Of a stretch of 64,000 nucleotides of DNA, positions 1 through 8,465 are shown piece after piece (positions within the stretch are counted from its first letter, which is position 1; each line of letters begins with the position of its first letter). The translations under genes were made by a program, and so were the position numbers. Under the pieces are notes generated by a model. That model searched no databases and was not told where the DNA came from. It worked only from the letters and a program-made list of their open reading frames with translations. The stretch covers positions 186,001 to 250,000 of the forward strand of contig NZ_FWXR01000004.1 of the NCBI RefSeq assembly GCF_900176465.1, given 5' to 3'. This DNA is from Fulvimarina manganoxydans (GTDB lineage Bacteria > Pseudomonadota > Alphaproteobacteria > Rhizobiales > Rhizobiaceae).

Positions 1-2
1 GC

Positions 3-92
3 GCCGGCAGCCTTTTTGTCGATGCGGTCATGCGCCGGTTCGTCGCCGGCAGCATGAGGCCTGAGGGCGCCGTTTATGCGATGCCGCGATAA
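3..92 (+). CDS. possible 3' end of a gene entering from the left edge
   Basis: One plus-strand frame is open from the window edge to a TAA at 90-92 and reads as a plausible C-terminus with a hydrophobic and arginine-rich mix (it contains SLFVDAVMRRFVAGSM). It would overlap the stop end of the convergent Uma2-type gene by about 19 bases. Thirty codons are too few to assign a family, and the frame could be chance in GC-rich DNA. Confidence 0.25.
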   Translation, partial: AGSLFVDAVMRRFVAGSMRPEGAVYAMPR

Positions 93-631
93 AGGTCGGC
101 AAGGGGCAGATCGAGGCCGAGGGCCGAAAGATGAAGCGTTTCCTCGCGCCCGGCGATCATCACCGGTCTCTCGAAGCTGCCGTCTTCTCCTCTCGACCAT
201 ACCCAAACGCGGGGCTCGTCCTGGGAGAGGACGAGATAATGGGCGAGTGAGTCGATCGCGGTGTATTCGGCAGCTTTCTCGCCGAAGTCCATGGCGAGTG
301 AGGAGGGCGAGAGGATTTCGGCGATAAGGAGCGCCTCAGACGAGGCTAGGCTATCGCCTGTTTCCCGTCCTGGGGTAACCAACACATCTGGATATCTTAT
401 GCCGAAGGGCGTGCGAACGGCGTAATCGGCCGCCGTCACGACGAGACCGGAATTGCTGAGACCATTCGAAAGGAACAAGGCGAGGTCAAGCATCAGCCTA
501 GCATGCCGCTTGGAGCCGCCCGTCATCATTTCAATCACCTCGCCATCCACGAGTTCGCGCTTGCCCTCGCGCCCCTCGTTCCAGCGCAGGAAGGCCTCGG
601 ATGTCTCGAAGCTGTGCCTGTGAATGCTCAT
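74..631 (-). CDS. Uma2-family (DUF820) PD-(D/E)XK nuclease-fold protein
   Basis: The 185-residue protein matches the Uma2/DUF820 pattern. It has an early RELVDGEV strand (residues 25-32), then RYPDVLV (79-85) giving the first acidic residue, IAEILSPSS (103-111) giving the glutamate, and a following D-F-G-E-K-A-A-E-Y block with the lysine near 119. Together these form a PD-(D/E)XK-like core. The family is named for endonucleases, but its physiological role is poorly known and many members occur as scattered single genes. It is transcribed alone on the minus strand, about 110 bases from the end of apaG. The family call is firm; substrate and function are unknown. Confidence 0.85.
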   Translation of the reverse strand: MSIHRHSFETSEAFLRWNEGREGKRELVDGEVIEMMTGGSKRHARLMLDLALFLSNGLSNSGLVVTAADYAVRTPFGIRYPDVLVTPGRETGDSLASSEALLIAEILSPSSLAMDFGEKAAEYTAIDSLAHYLVLSQDEPRVWVWSRGEDGSFERPVMIAGREETLHLSALGLDLPLADLYRGIA

Positions 632-741
632 GGGTTCGATCCTATCATCGGCCGGCCCGCCGCGGAAGGCGAGAGAGGGAAAGGATACCCGCAGAGGTGA
701 ATGGTTCGACGCGGCAATCCCCGACGGCGCCGCTCACCATC

Positions 742-1140
742 TCAATTCACCGTCCGGCGTTCATTCGGGCTGTCGAGAGAGAAGGGCGGCACTTCGACCA
801 TGAAGCGCATGCCGGAGCCGCGCTCCTCCATGCCGAAATGGCCCCGCATGATGCCGGAGGAGGTCTGGAGCGGGCAGCCCGACGTATAGGTGAAGCTATC
901 GCCGGGTGCGAGTACCGGCTGCTCGCCGACGACGCCTGGACCGGAGACCTCTTGGACACGGCCATGGGCGTCCGTGATATGCCAGTAGCGATCGATGAGC
1001 TGGACCGTGCTGTCGCCCATATTTTCGATCTCGATTGTATAGGCCCAAACCCAGCGCCCTTCGCCGGGCTCGGACTGTTGTTCGAGATAGGCCGGCGTCA
1101 CCGACACCTGGATGCCTTTGGTGGTCGCCTGATACATCAC
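742..1140 (-). CDS. apaG: ApaG domain protein
   Basis: This 132-residue protein is a full-length ApaG, a single fibronectin-type beta-sandwich domain of usual size. Diagnostic stretches are the N-terminal [18 protein letters not shown], the Y-x-I-x-I-E-N repeat near the middle, the R-Y-W-x-I-T-D motif, and the glycine-rich [17 protein letters not shown] followed by YTSG and G-x-M-x-G-x-F. ApaG is historically tied to Co2+/Mg2+ phenotypes in enterics, but its biochemical role is unsettled. Here it is monocistronic, unlike the enteric ksgA-apaG-apaH arrangement. Confidence 0.95.
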   Translation of the reverse strand: MMYQATTKGIQVSVTPAYLEQQSEPGEGRWVWAYTIEIENMGDSTVQLIDRYWHITDAHGRVQEVSGPGVVGEQPVLAPGDSFTYTSGCPLQTSSGIMRGHFGMEERGSGMRFMVEVPPFSLDSPNERRTVN

Positions 1141-1350
1141 TCTCGCTGCCGCTCCGCCGTCCAGACTGTGTCTTGTAGGCGAAAGCTAGAGAGGGAGCGT
1201 CCGCTTTTCCACCACCCATCGATCAATGCGAGTTGGCAAATTCATGGTGAGGCGAGGCGGGAGGTCAGGCTTGTTCGATTGTAATGAATGCGTTTCGACC
1301 AGCGAATAGGCGCTCGAACGTTGAGTGCAATGCCAGGGAAGGACACCGCT

Positions 1351-1965
1351 ATGCTCGATGCCGCGCTCAGGCGACGGATTGATCCTCCGATCGAGGCGCT
1401 GGCAGGCTGGCTCGCGGGTCGAGGTGCGACGCCGAATCTCGTCACCCTTGCAGGTCTTGGTCTCGGGCTTGCCGCCGCCGGGTCGATCGCGCTCGGCGCG
1501 CCGCTTGTGGGCCTTGTCCTCATCCTGGTGTCTCGTCTCTGCGACGGACTCGACGGCGCGATCGCGCGGCAGACCCGCCCGAGCGATCTCGGCGGCTTTC
1601 TGGATATCGTCTTCGACTTCATCTTCTACGGCGCGATCCCGCTCGGCTTCGCCCTTCTCGATCCAGCCCAAAACGGGCTGGCCGCCGCGTTCCTCCTCTT
1701 CACCTTCTATGCCAATGGCGCCAGCGTTCTCGCCTTCGCGATCATGGCCGAAAAGCGCGGCATCGCAGAGACGAGCGGGCGTGGCGGGAAATCCTTGATG
1801 TTCACGGTCGGCCTTGCCGAGGCCTCCGAGACCCTTGCGGCCTTCGTTCTCGCCTGCCTGTTTCCCGAATGGTTCGTCTGGATCGCGGTCGTCTTCGGAG
1901 CGATGACCGCCTACACATGTCTCGCCCGCATCGTGCTTGCGCAGCGGCTCATCGGCGAAGGTTAA
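1351..1965 (+). CDS. CDP-alcohol phosphatidyltransferase family membrane protein
   Basis: This integral membrane enzyme carries the CDP-alcohol phosphotransferase signature. CDGLDGAIAR is followed by a G-x3-D-x3-D arm (GFLDIVFD), giving the four aspartates that bind two metals and the CDP moiety. The spacing between AR and the glycine is one residue shorter than the textbook pattern. Several hydrophobic helices follow. I chose the ATG at 1351 because GGGAAGGA lies just upstream; in-frame ATGs at 1288 and 1330 give longer versions without a ribosome site. The product transfers a phospho-alcohol to or from a CDP-activated lipid or polyol; the exact substrate cannot be told, and no pathway gene lies beside it. 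Confidence 0.85.
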   Translation: MLDAALRRRIDPPIEALAGWLAGRGATPNLVTLAGLGLGLAAAGSIALGAPLVGLVLILVSRLCDGLDGAIARQTRPSDLGGFLDIVFDFIFYGAIPLGFALLDPAQNGLAAAFLLFTFYANGASVLAFAIMAEKRGIAETSGRGGKSLMFTVGLAEASETLAAFVLACLFPEWFVWIAVVFGAMTAYTCLARIVLAQRLIGEG

Positions 1966-2082
1966 GGCGCGAACGTCCTTTAGATTTTGTTGACCATAAG
2001 GCCTCCCGGCCCGATTGATCGGGAGCCACTCCGCCTTTGACGAGTTTCCTTAGCAAGACATTCATTCTGCCAAGGGGACTTC

Positions 2083-3294
2083 ATGACGACCCAATTGCCG
2101 CATTCCGTTCTTCTTTCGCTGCGCGTCATCGGCTTGGCCTCGGCCTCGTTGGTGACCGGCCCGCTCGTCGCGTCTGCGGGCGCGCAGGCGATCACGCCGC
2201 AAGCGATCGAGAGCGCGACATTCGCTGAATGGCAGGCGCGCCAAGGCGTCGACGCGCCTAGCGGGTTGGATGTGGAACCGGCGGAACCGGGCGAGGGCGC
2301 GGCGCCCGCGCCGGGCGAGGCCGATAGCGGCTCGGCGACGGCCGAAGTCGCCGTGACCGGCCAGCCGTCCGTCGTCGTCGAGACGCCCGCCAATACCACC
2401 GACGTGCCGGACGAAACGGGCGTCCAGCCCTTGAGCGGCGAGGAGACGCCGGACCCGTTTCTGGTGCGGCTCCAGATCCTTCTCGATCGGGCCCATGTCT
2501 CGCCTGGCGTGATCGACGGCTATCTCGGGGAAAACACGCGAAAGGCGATCCGAGCCTACGAGGAAATGCGTGGATTGGCCGTCGATGGCGAGCCGGATGA
2601 GGAGATGTGGACCCTTCTGGTGGTGGATACGGGCGAGGCGGCGAAAACCTATCAGATCACCGAGGATGATCTGTCCAAGCGTTATGTCGAGACGATCCCG
2701 GACGATTACGAAGACATGGCTCAAATGGAGTGGCTCGGCTTTCACGGGCCCGCCGAAATGCTCGCCGAGCGCTTTCATATGGATGAGGAGCTTCTGAAAA
2801 CGCTCAATCCGAATGCTACCTTTTCTGCGCCCGGCGAGGAATTGCTCGTCGCCTCCGTCGCCGACCCAGCCGATACGAAAGTCAGTCGCATCACCGTCGA
2901 TAAGGGGCGGGGCCTCGTCACCGCCTTCGACGAAAGCGGCACTATCGTCATGAGCGCGCCTGCCACGGTCGGGTCCTCCGATACGCCCTCGCCAAGCGGC
3001 ACCGTCACGGTGCTCGGCGCGGCCCCGGATCCCACTTATCACTACAAGCCGGACGTCAACTTCACCCAAGGCGACAATCGCGAACCGCTGACCCTGCCGG
3101 CGGGCCCCAACGGGCCGGTCGGCTCCATGTGGATCGATCTGTCGAAGCCGACCTATGGCATTCACGGCACGGCTCATCCGGCCTTGATCGACAAGACCCA
3201 GAGCCATGGCTGCGTTCGGCTGACCAATTGGGATGCGCAGAACCTTGCCGATCTCGTCCTGCCGAACGAGACGAAGGTGGAGTTTCTGCCGTGA
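2083..3294 (+). CDS. L,D-transpeptidase (YkuD domain) with peptidoglycan-binding module
   Basis: This 403-residue exported protein has an N-terminal hydrophobic segment ending around AGAQA, a proline/glutamate-rich linker, a PG_binding_1-like module near residues 135-180 (GVIDGYLGENTRKAIRAYE), and a C-terminal YkuD domain. The catalytic signature is complete: H361 in IHGTAHP and S374-H375-G376-C377 in the SHGCVRL motif. YkuD enzymes make 3-3 crosslinks in peptidoglycan or attach proteins to it, in the periplasm. AAGGGGA precedes the ATG well. The stop overlaps the GTG start of the extensin-like gene (GTGA), so the two are probably translationally coupled. Confidence 0.93.
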   Translation: MTTQLPHSVLLSLRVIGLASASLVTGPLVASAGAQAITPQAIESATFAEWQARQGVDAPSGLDVEPAEPGEGAAPAPGEADSGSATAEVAVTGQPSVVVETPANTTDVPDETGVQPLSGEETPDPFLVRLQILLDRAHVSPGVIDGYLGENTRKAIRAYEEMRGLAVDGEPDEEMWTLLVVDTGEAAKTYQITEDDLSKRYVETIPDDYEDMAQMEWLGFHGPAEMLAERFHMDEELLKTLNPNATFSAPGEELLVASVADPADTKVSRITVDKGRGLVTAFDESGTIVMSAPATVGSSDTPSPSGTVTVLGAAPDPTYHYKPDVNFTQGDNREPLTLPAGPNGPVGSMWIDLSKPTYGIHGTAHPALIDKTQSHGCVRLTNWDAQNLADLVLPNETKVEFLP

Positions 3295-4343
3295 GACCAC
3301 TTGCCTTTGGGCCGGCAAGGACGCTCGGTCGTTCAGGCCTCGTGACAGTCGCGTTTATCCTCTGTGCCTTCGCTCCCGCTTTTGCGGAAGACGTCCCGAT
3401 CCCCGAGCCAAAGCCCGATGCGGCAAAGCTCGAAGCTGCCCAGACGTCAGAGACGGCGGCGCCGACCGACGAAGGCTCCGACGATGCGGTGAAACCGGAG
3501 AGTGGTGAGGCGTCACCATCCGGTCCGGATGGTGACCGTCCGCGAGCAGCGGGCGAACAGGCCGAACCGGCCACGGCCGACGCTTCTCGGCCTTCCGAAG
3601 GCGACCCGCTCAACTCCGAGCCGGCGGAGGGCGATGTCCCGTTGCCAAGCGCACGGCCCGATCCGTCTGCCGCGCCGATTGACCCACCTGCGCCTTCCGA
3701 ACCCACTGGCAGCAAGGCGCGAGACACAAGAGCGCTTGGCGCTGTTCCGAACCGATCCGAGAAGCCGGATATAACGCCCTCTGCGGCGGTCCGAGCTGCA
3801 AGAGCGGTCGCGGCTTCGCTGGCTTGCGAGGACATCCTCAGAGAACGCGGCATCGAATTCGACGTCCGCCCGTCGATCAGCGAGGATCGCTGCGGCGTCC
3901 TTCGCCCGGTCGCCGTCACCAAGCTTTCCTCGGGCATCACGGTCGAGCCGGCAACCGCGCTTTGGTGCCCTACAGTTCTCGCCTTGGACGATTGGACAAG
4001 GCAGACGCTTCTGCCGGCGGCGAAGACCTTCGAGCCGGATCACGCATTAACGGGTCTTCGGCAGGTCTCGACTTATGTCTGCCGAGATCGGGGATCGGGC
4101 CAGAAAATCTCCGAACATGCCCGCGGCAGCGCCATCGATATCGGCGCCTTCATCTTCGATGATGGTGAACGTTCCGTTTCGCCTCGGCAGAAGGGCAGCG
4201 AGGGAGAGGCTTTTCAGAAAGCGGCCCATGAGGGCGCATGCGGCCCGTTCTCGACCGTGCTTGGCCCTGGCGCCGACGCCGATCATGCAAACCACTTCCA
4301 CCTTGATCTTGCCGCGCGCTCGAACGGGCCGTTCTGCCAGTAA
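3291..4343 (+). CDS. extensin-family secreted protein with M15-like zinc-peptidase motifs
   Basis: Starting at the GTG that overlaps the preceding stop, the 350-residue protein begins with a clear signal peptide (hydrophobic core LVTVAFILCAFAPAFA, then ED). A long Pro/Glu/Ala/Ser-rich low-complexity region follows to about residue 160, then an Extensin-like C-terminal domain. That domain holds S274-E-H276-A-R-G-S-A-I-D283 and a late N-H335-F-H337 pair, the same order as the S-x-H-x2-G-x-A-x-D plus H-x-H zinc ligands of M15 peptidases (VanY, MepA type). With an L,D-transpeptidase translationally coupled upstream, a role in trimming peptidoglycan is a reasonable inference. Upstream in-frame starts inside the previous gene lack the signal peptide and were rejected. 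Confidence 0.85.
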   Translation: MRPLAFGPARTLGRSGLVTVAFILCAFAPAFAEDVPIPEPKPDAAKLEAAQTSETAAPTDEGSDDAVKPESGEASPSGPDGDRPRAAGEQAEPATADASRPSEGDPLNSEPAEGDVPLPSARPDPSAAPIDPPAPSEPTGSKARDTRALGAVPNRSEKPDITPSAAVRAARAVAASLACEDILRERGIEFDVRPSISEDRCGVLRPVAVTKLSSGITVEPATALWCPTVLALDDWTRQTLLPAAKTFEPDHALTGLRQVSTYVCRDRGSGQKISEHARGSAIDIGAFIFDDGERSVSPRQKGSEGEAFQKAAHEGACGPFSTVLGPGADADHANHFHLDLAARSNGPFCQ

Positions 4344-4376
4344 TCCCCGACAAGGCGGACATCCGGCCGGGCGTGG

Positions 4377-5282
4377 TCAGGCTGCACCTTCAAGGTTCGG
4401 TTCCATGATCGACGCATCGGCGAAACTGTCGATAACCGTGCGCGCCAGCGCTTCGACGGCTTCGCCCGCACCATCTCGCTTCATCAGCGCGACTTCATAG
4501 CGACGCAGCGGCGGCAAGCCCTCTGCGGCCCCCAGTCGCCGAAGCGGCGGCTTCACATGGCTTTCGGGCAGGGGCGCGACGGCCAAATCGGCGAGCACCG
4601 CCGCGATCTGCGCCTGGCTGTGTTCGCTCGAATAGGCGATGCGGAAGCGCCGGCCCGCCTTTTCCAGCGCCTGGACCGCGATCTGTCGCCACGCGCATCC
4701 GGTCCGCGACAGAGCGAGCGGCAGCGGCTCCTTTTCCACCGCCATCCCATAGCGCAGGCCCGCCCAGACAAGCTGTTCGGTGTGGACGATCTCCACCTTG
4801 CGCGCCCCATAGTCGCGGCAGGAGAGGACCGCGAGATCGAGCTTTCCGGCATCGCACATGCGCCGAAGTTCCTCGCTCGTCCTCAGCCGCACATCGATCT
4901 CCACCTGGGGATGGGTCATGGCGAAGCGCTGCAGGATCTGCGGAATGGCGATGTGGCCGATATCGTCCGGCGCCCCGAAGACGACCCGTCCCTCCACGGC
5001 CGGCGTCAAGAAATGGGAAACTGCTTCGGCATTCACCTGCAGCATGCGCCGGCAATAGCCGAGGAGAACGTCCCCGTCCGGCGTCGGCAGAACGGCGCGG
5101 CCCTGGCGCTGGAAAAGCTCTCGGCCAAGCAGGGATTCGAGCTTCTTGACCTGAATGCTGACGGCCGACGGCGTGCGTCCGATCCGCTCGGCCGCCCGGG
5201 TGAAGCTCTGCGTTTCGCAGATGGCCACCACGGTTCGCGCAAGGTCCATTTCGATGAGAAGCGACGCCGATGCCGTGTTCAT
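4377..5282 (-). CDS. LysR-family transcriptional regulator
   Basis: This 301-residue protein has an N-terminal winged helix-turn-helix (SFTRAAERIGRTPSAVSIQV near residues 27-46, then LGRELFQR) and a C-terminal effector-binding domain starting near GRVVFGAPDD. It is divergent from a small DUF1127-like gene, and a perfect 19-bp dyad lies 28 bp upstream of its start, which suggests autoregulation and control of the small gene. The inducer cannot be read from sequence. Its stop faces the extensin-like gene with a 33-bp gap. Confidence 0.92.
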   Translation of the reverse strand: MNTASASLLIEMDLARTVVAICETQSFTRAAERIGRTPSAVSIQVKKLESLLGRELFQRQGRAVLPTPDGDVLLGYCRRMLQVNAEAVSHFLTPAVEGRVVFGAPDDIGHIAIPQILQRFAMTHPQVEIDVRLRTSEELRRMCDAGKLDLAVLSCRDYGARKVEIVHTEQLVWAGLRYGMAVEKEPLPLALSRTGCAWRQIAVQALEKAGRRFRIAYSSEHSQAQIAAVLADLAVAPLPESHVKPPLRRLGAAEGLPPLRRYEVALMKRDGAGEAVEALARTVIDSFADASIMEPNLEGAA

Positions 5283-5309
5283 GGGATTGCCTTGGTTAAG
5301 CGGCGGTTA

Positions 5310-5328
5310 CGATGAATTTCATTCATCG
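5310..5328. promoter_or_regulatory. candidate LysR operator dyad
   Basis: CGATGAAT-TTC-ATTCATCG is a perfect inverted repeat with 8-bp arms and a 3-bp centre. Inside it lies a T-N11-A pattern, the classical LysR-type box. It lies 27 bp from the LysR start codon and about 90 bp from the divergent DUF1127-like gene, the usual position for an autoregulatory LysR site. Confidence 0.6.
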
Positions 5329-5416
5329 GACCCTTTAGTCCTTTTCGCTGGATTTCAGAAGCTCGGACGCACAGATGAGGGGTGCAAACGCACTCCCGAC
5401 ACATCAAGGTGATGCC

Positions 5417-5638
5417 ATGTGGTTCAACCATCAGACTGCCATTTTCGCCCCCGGCCGCCAGCCCAATGCCAGCCGCAAGAGCGAGCTCGCCGCCAAGGCC
5501 ATGAAGACCCTCGACCGCCACATGCTCGCCGATCTCGGCATGGCTAAGGACAGCGACACCACCGAGTCGACCGGTTTCATGTCCCGTATGCTGCATGAGC
5601 TGCGCTTTACGGGCTATCGCGGAGCTTCGCGTGGTTAA
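5417..5638 (+). CDS. small DUF1127-like protein
   Basis: This 73-residue basic protein starts at the ATG at 5417, preceded by AAGGTG; an upstream in-frame start lacks a ribosome site. The middle reads MKTLDRHMLADLGMAKD, resembling the DUF1127 (YjiS-like) core of arginine/leucine-rich residues followed by L-A-D-(I/L)-G. DUF1127 proteins are abundant in Rhizobiales, and some bind RNA or affect phosphate and stress metabolism; nothing more specific can be said here. It is divergent from the LysR gene and ends at a strong terminator, so it is a single-gene unit likely under that regulator. Confidence 0.7.
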   Translation: MWFNHQTAIFAPGRQPNASRKSELAAKAMKTLDRHMLADLGMAKDSDTTESTGFMSRMLHELRFTGYRGASRG

Positions 5639-5680
5639 TCGGCGCTGGGCGTCGTCAAACACAATCAACGCACAGTGAAG

Positions 5681-5716
5681 AGCGGATTGACCATGATGGC
5701 CAGTCCGCTTTTTTCT
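5681..5716 (+). terminator. rho-independent terminator after the DUF1127-like gene
   Basis: AGCGGA and TCCGCT arms, extended inward by a partly paired TTGACC/GGCCAG block, are followed directly by a T6 run. It lies about 45 bp past the stop of the small gene. Confidence 0.8.
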
Positions 5717-6085
5717 TGCCCGAAGCGCTGAGGAATCTGTCGTTATTCGCACGGTGCCCTGTCCCCTGAAAAACGGCGTCGCGCTGCCGAACCCCCGGAT
5801 CGCGCCCCTCGGCCTTCATGCGACCTTTCCGCCATCGGACTTCGAATCCCAAGACCAAACAGGCGCCCCCAACTTCAGGCCTCGAACACGAGAGCGGGCT
5901 GGGTCGCCCCGACCCCATTGCCCCGGTTCGAAACGCCTCTCGATTCGCTCCCAGTTCCTGAACCAAGCGCCCTCATCGCCGCATATGGCCCGAATGGGAT
6001 CGCGCGGCGCCCCTGTTCAAGCCGCTGTTATCCATGCGCTTTTCAGAATCTCTGCTTCGCTCTGCGATTTTTTGAAGGCGGGGGG
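5717..6085. other. non-coding stretch before tRNA-fMet
   Basis: About 370 bases follow the terminator before the candidate tRNA promoter. No frame here has convincing protein character, and no repeat or RNA gene was recognised. Confidence 0.5.
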
Positions 6086-6114
6086 TTGGCATTCATCGAG
6101 ACGTCGCATAAGTA
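6086..6114 (+). promoter_or_regulatory. candidate promoter of tRNA-fMet
   Basis: TTGGCA (6086-6091), a 17-bp spacer and TAAGTA (6109-6114) lie about 48 bp before the mature tRNA. This matches the TTG-N3/N17/TANGTN pattern seen at six other units in the window. Confidence 0.4.
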
Positions 6115-6162
6115 GGGCTCACCGAACGGCGCCGCACACAAAACACGGCGCTTCGGAGGTGG

Positions 6163-6239
<77 letters not shown>

Positions 6240-6267
6240 ACTTTCCGACAAAAAATGATACGTTTTG

Positions 6268-6288
6268 GCCGCCCATGGGCGGCTTTTT
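6268..6288 (+). terminator. terminator after tRNA-fMet
   Basis: GCCGCCC-AT-GGGCGGC is a perfect 7-bp hairpin followed by T5, 29 bp past the tRNA 3' end. Confidence 0.85.
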
Positions 6289-6467
6289 GCGTTTCGCTGC
6301 ATTCTGTGTTGGTTCGTCCCGACAGCTTTTGAAGCATCATGACCAATCCCGTTTGCTCCGTGCGGCACGGATGCGGCACCGGGCGGGGTTTTGGCGGCCG
6401 ATGGTGCTTGCGGCGGCGTCGTCGCTGCGGTTGGATAGGTGCAATTCCCGATAGGTTCGAATTGCCC

Positions 6468-7532
6468 ATGCCGATCTATGAGTTCGCCAGTGAAGACATC
6501 CGCCCTCTGAGCCGGACCACTTTCAGTCTCGCGCAGTTGCGGGAACGGCGCGACCTCCAGCGCCTGCTGCGGGCGAACATCTCGGTGGTCGCGCCGGACA
6601 CGCTGGTGATCGCGGAGGAGTTCGGGGATTGGGACGAGTCGCGCAGGCGCATCGATCTACTCGGTATCGACCGCAACGCCAATCTCGTGGTGATCGAATT
6701 GAAGCGGACGGAAGACGGAGGCCATATGGATCTTCAGTCCATCCGCTACGCGGCGATGGTCTCGACCATGACCTTCGCTCAGGCCGCCGATGTGTTCGCT
6801 CGCTACCTCGCGCAGACCGGCAATGAGGCCAGGGATGCGCGGGCCGAGCTGCTCGACTTCCTCGGCTGGGACGAGCCCGACGACAATGCCTTCGCGCAGG
6901 ACGTCCGCATCGTCCTGGCTTCCGCTGAGTTCAGCCGCGAACTGACGACATCGGTTCTGTGGCTGATCGACCGCGGCATCGATATTCGCTGTGTGCGTCT
7001 GCAGCCTTACGACATCGACGGCCGGATTCTCGTCGATGTCCAGCAGATCATTCCGCTTCGCGAGGTCGCGGACTATCAGGTCCGAGTCAGCGAAAAGAAG
7101 CGCAAGGAGCGAGAGGCACGCACGGGGGCGCGCGATCGGACCAGCTACGATGTCATCCTTGGAGATCGCACATTGAAGGGGCTGGCAAAGCGCCATGCAA
7201 TCCATCTTGTGTTTCGTTACCTCGTCGAAAACGGTGTCTCGCCGGAACGGGTCGCCGAACAGTGCGGCCCGAGAGCCAACCGCGCTCTCGTCTCCGTCCA
7301 AGGCGAGGTCAATTCCGAGGACTTCATTCGCCTGGCCCGGGAAGAGCGGGAAAAGGAGGGGCGTGGCTTCGATCCGATCCGGTATTTCTGCGGCGAGGAT
7401 GAATTGGTCCATATCGGCGGTCGGACTTATGCCTTCTTGAACCAGTGGGGCGGGTCCGATTGGATGCAGGCCATGGCCAATCTGCGTGACGCCTTCCCAA
7501 ATCATCGGATTGCCTTCGCGCCGAGCGAATGA
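6468..7532 (+). CDS. DUF91 / NucS-like PD-(D/E)XK nuclease-domain protein
   Basis: From the ATG at 6468 the protein is 354 residues; the longer upstream frame is arginine/cysteine-rich and not protein-like. The N-terminal half carries a restriction-endonuclease-like core: RRIDLLGID followed by NLVVIELKR, giving D...E-x-K as in DUF91/NucS-type nucleases. The C-terminal half is basic (EKKRKEREAR) and has a helical segment plus a closing aromatic-rich domain (GGSDWMQAMANLRDAF). It stands alone between tRNA-fMet and the convergent rfbA gene. A DNA-cleaving or defence role is possible by family but not shown. The start lacks a strong ribosome site. Confidence 0.75.
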   Translation: MPIYEFASEDIRPLSRTTFSLAQLRERRDLQRLLRANISVVAPDTLVIAEEFGDWDESRRRIDLLGIDRNANLVVIELKRTEDGGHMDLQSIRYAAMVSTMTFAQAADVFARYLAQTGNEARDARAELLDFLGWDEPDDNAFAQDVRIVLASAEFSRELTTSVLWLIDRGIDIRCVRLQPYDIDGRILVDVQQIIPLREVADYQVRVSEKKRKEREARTGARDRTSYDVILGDRTLKGLAKRHAIHLVFRYLVENGVSPERVAEQCGPRANRALVSVQGEVNSEDFIRLAREEREKEGRGFDPIRYFCGEDELVHIGGRTYAFLNQWGGSDWMQAMANLRDAFPNHRIAFAPSE

Positions 7533-7551
7533 CGGTGGCGAGACCGTCGCC

Positions 7552-8436
7552 TTATCCCAGCCGGTCGTTGTCGAGGCTCAGAAGATATTCGCCATATTGG
7601 CTCTTGCCGAGGCTCTCGCCGAGCCGGCGCAGGGCTTGGCGGTCGATATAGCCAAGACGGAAGGCGATTTCTTCGGGGCAGGCGATCTTAAAACCTTGGC
7701 GCTGCTCCAAGGTGCGAACAAATTCCGCCGCTTGGAGGAGGGCCTCCGGCGTGCCGGTGTCGAGCCAGGCATAGCCCCGACCCATCAGGGCGACCTCCAG
7801 CGTGCCTTCTTCCAGATAGATGCGGTTAAGATCGGTGATCTCCAACTCGCCGCGCGGTGAGGGTTTCAGCGAGCGCGCAAAGCGCGAGGCGCGCCCATCG
7901 TAGAAATAAAGCCCGGTCACCGCCCATTTCGACTTCGGCGCCTGCGGCTTTTCCTCGATCGAGATCGCGCGCCTCTCGGCGTCGAATTCGACAACGCCAT
8001 ACTGTTCGGGATTGGCCACGTGATAGGCGAAGACGCTTGCGCCGCGATCGGCGAGGGCGTGTTCGCGCACGCTTTTCATCATCTCCGAGAGCGCATGGCC
8101 GTAAAAGAGATTGTCCCCGAGAATCAGCGCCGATGGCTCGCCGCCGATGAAATCCTCGCCAATGATCAGCGCCTGGGCCAGCCCGTCCGGGCTTGGCTGC
8201 TCGGCATAGGAGAGTTTGAGCCCCCAGCGGGCGCCGTCCCCCAGAAGCGCCTGGAAGCGGGGCAGATCCTGCGGCGTGGAGATGATCAGGATTTCGGTGA
8301 TCCCCGCGAGCATCAAAGTCGTCAGCGGGTAATAGATCATCGGCTTGTCGAAGACCGGCAGGAGCTGTTTGGAGACCGATAGCGTCATCGGATGAAGCCG
8401 GGTGCCGTTGCCGCCAGCGAGGATAATGCCTCTCAT
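7552..8436 (-). CDS. rfbA: glucose-1-phosphate thymidylyltransferase
   Basis: This 294-residue RmlA converts glucose-1-phosphate and dTTP to dTDP-glucose in the cytoplasm, the first step toward dTDP-rhamnose and related deoxysugars. The nucleotide-binding signature [11 protein letters not shown] opens the protein, followed by [17 protein letters not shown] and the ILGDNLFYG metal-site motif. Length is typical of the family. It lies 29 bp downstream of rfbB on the same strand and is probably cotranscribed with it. rfbC and rfbD, needed to finish dTDP-rhamnose, are not in this window. Confidence 0.97.
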   Translation of the reverse strand: MRGIILAGGNGTRLHPMTLSVSKQLLPVFDKPMIYYPLTTLMLAGITEILIISTPQDLPRFQALLGDGARWGLKLSYAEQPSPDGLAQALIIGEDFIGGEPSALILGDNLFYGHALSEMMKSVREHALADRGASVFAYHVANPEQYGVVEFDAERRAISIEEKPQAPKSKWAVTGLYFYDGRASRFARSLKPSPRGELEITDLNRIYLEEGTLEVALMGRGYAWLDTGTPEALLQAAEFVRTLEQRQGFKIACPEEIAFRLGYIDRQALRRLGESLGKSQYGEYLLSLDNDRLG

Positions 8437-8465
8437 ATCGTCCTGCCCATGCGCTTACTGTTCAG

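Noticed and set aside
601-1284. Plus-strand frame over apaG
   Set aside because: It lies opposite the conserved ApaG motifs and has no homolog-like segments or ribosome site.
2062-3318. 418-codon frame antisense to the L,D-transpeptidase gene
   Set aside because: The sense frame has a complete YkuD catalytic motif and ribosome site; the antisense frame has neither.
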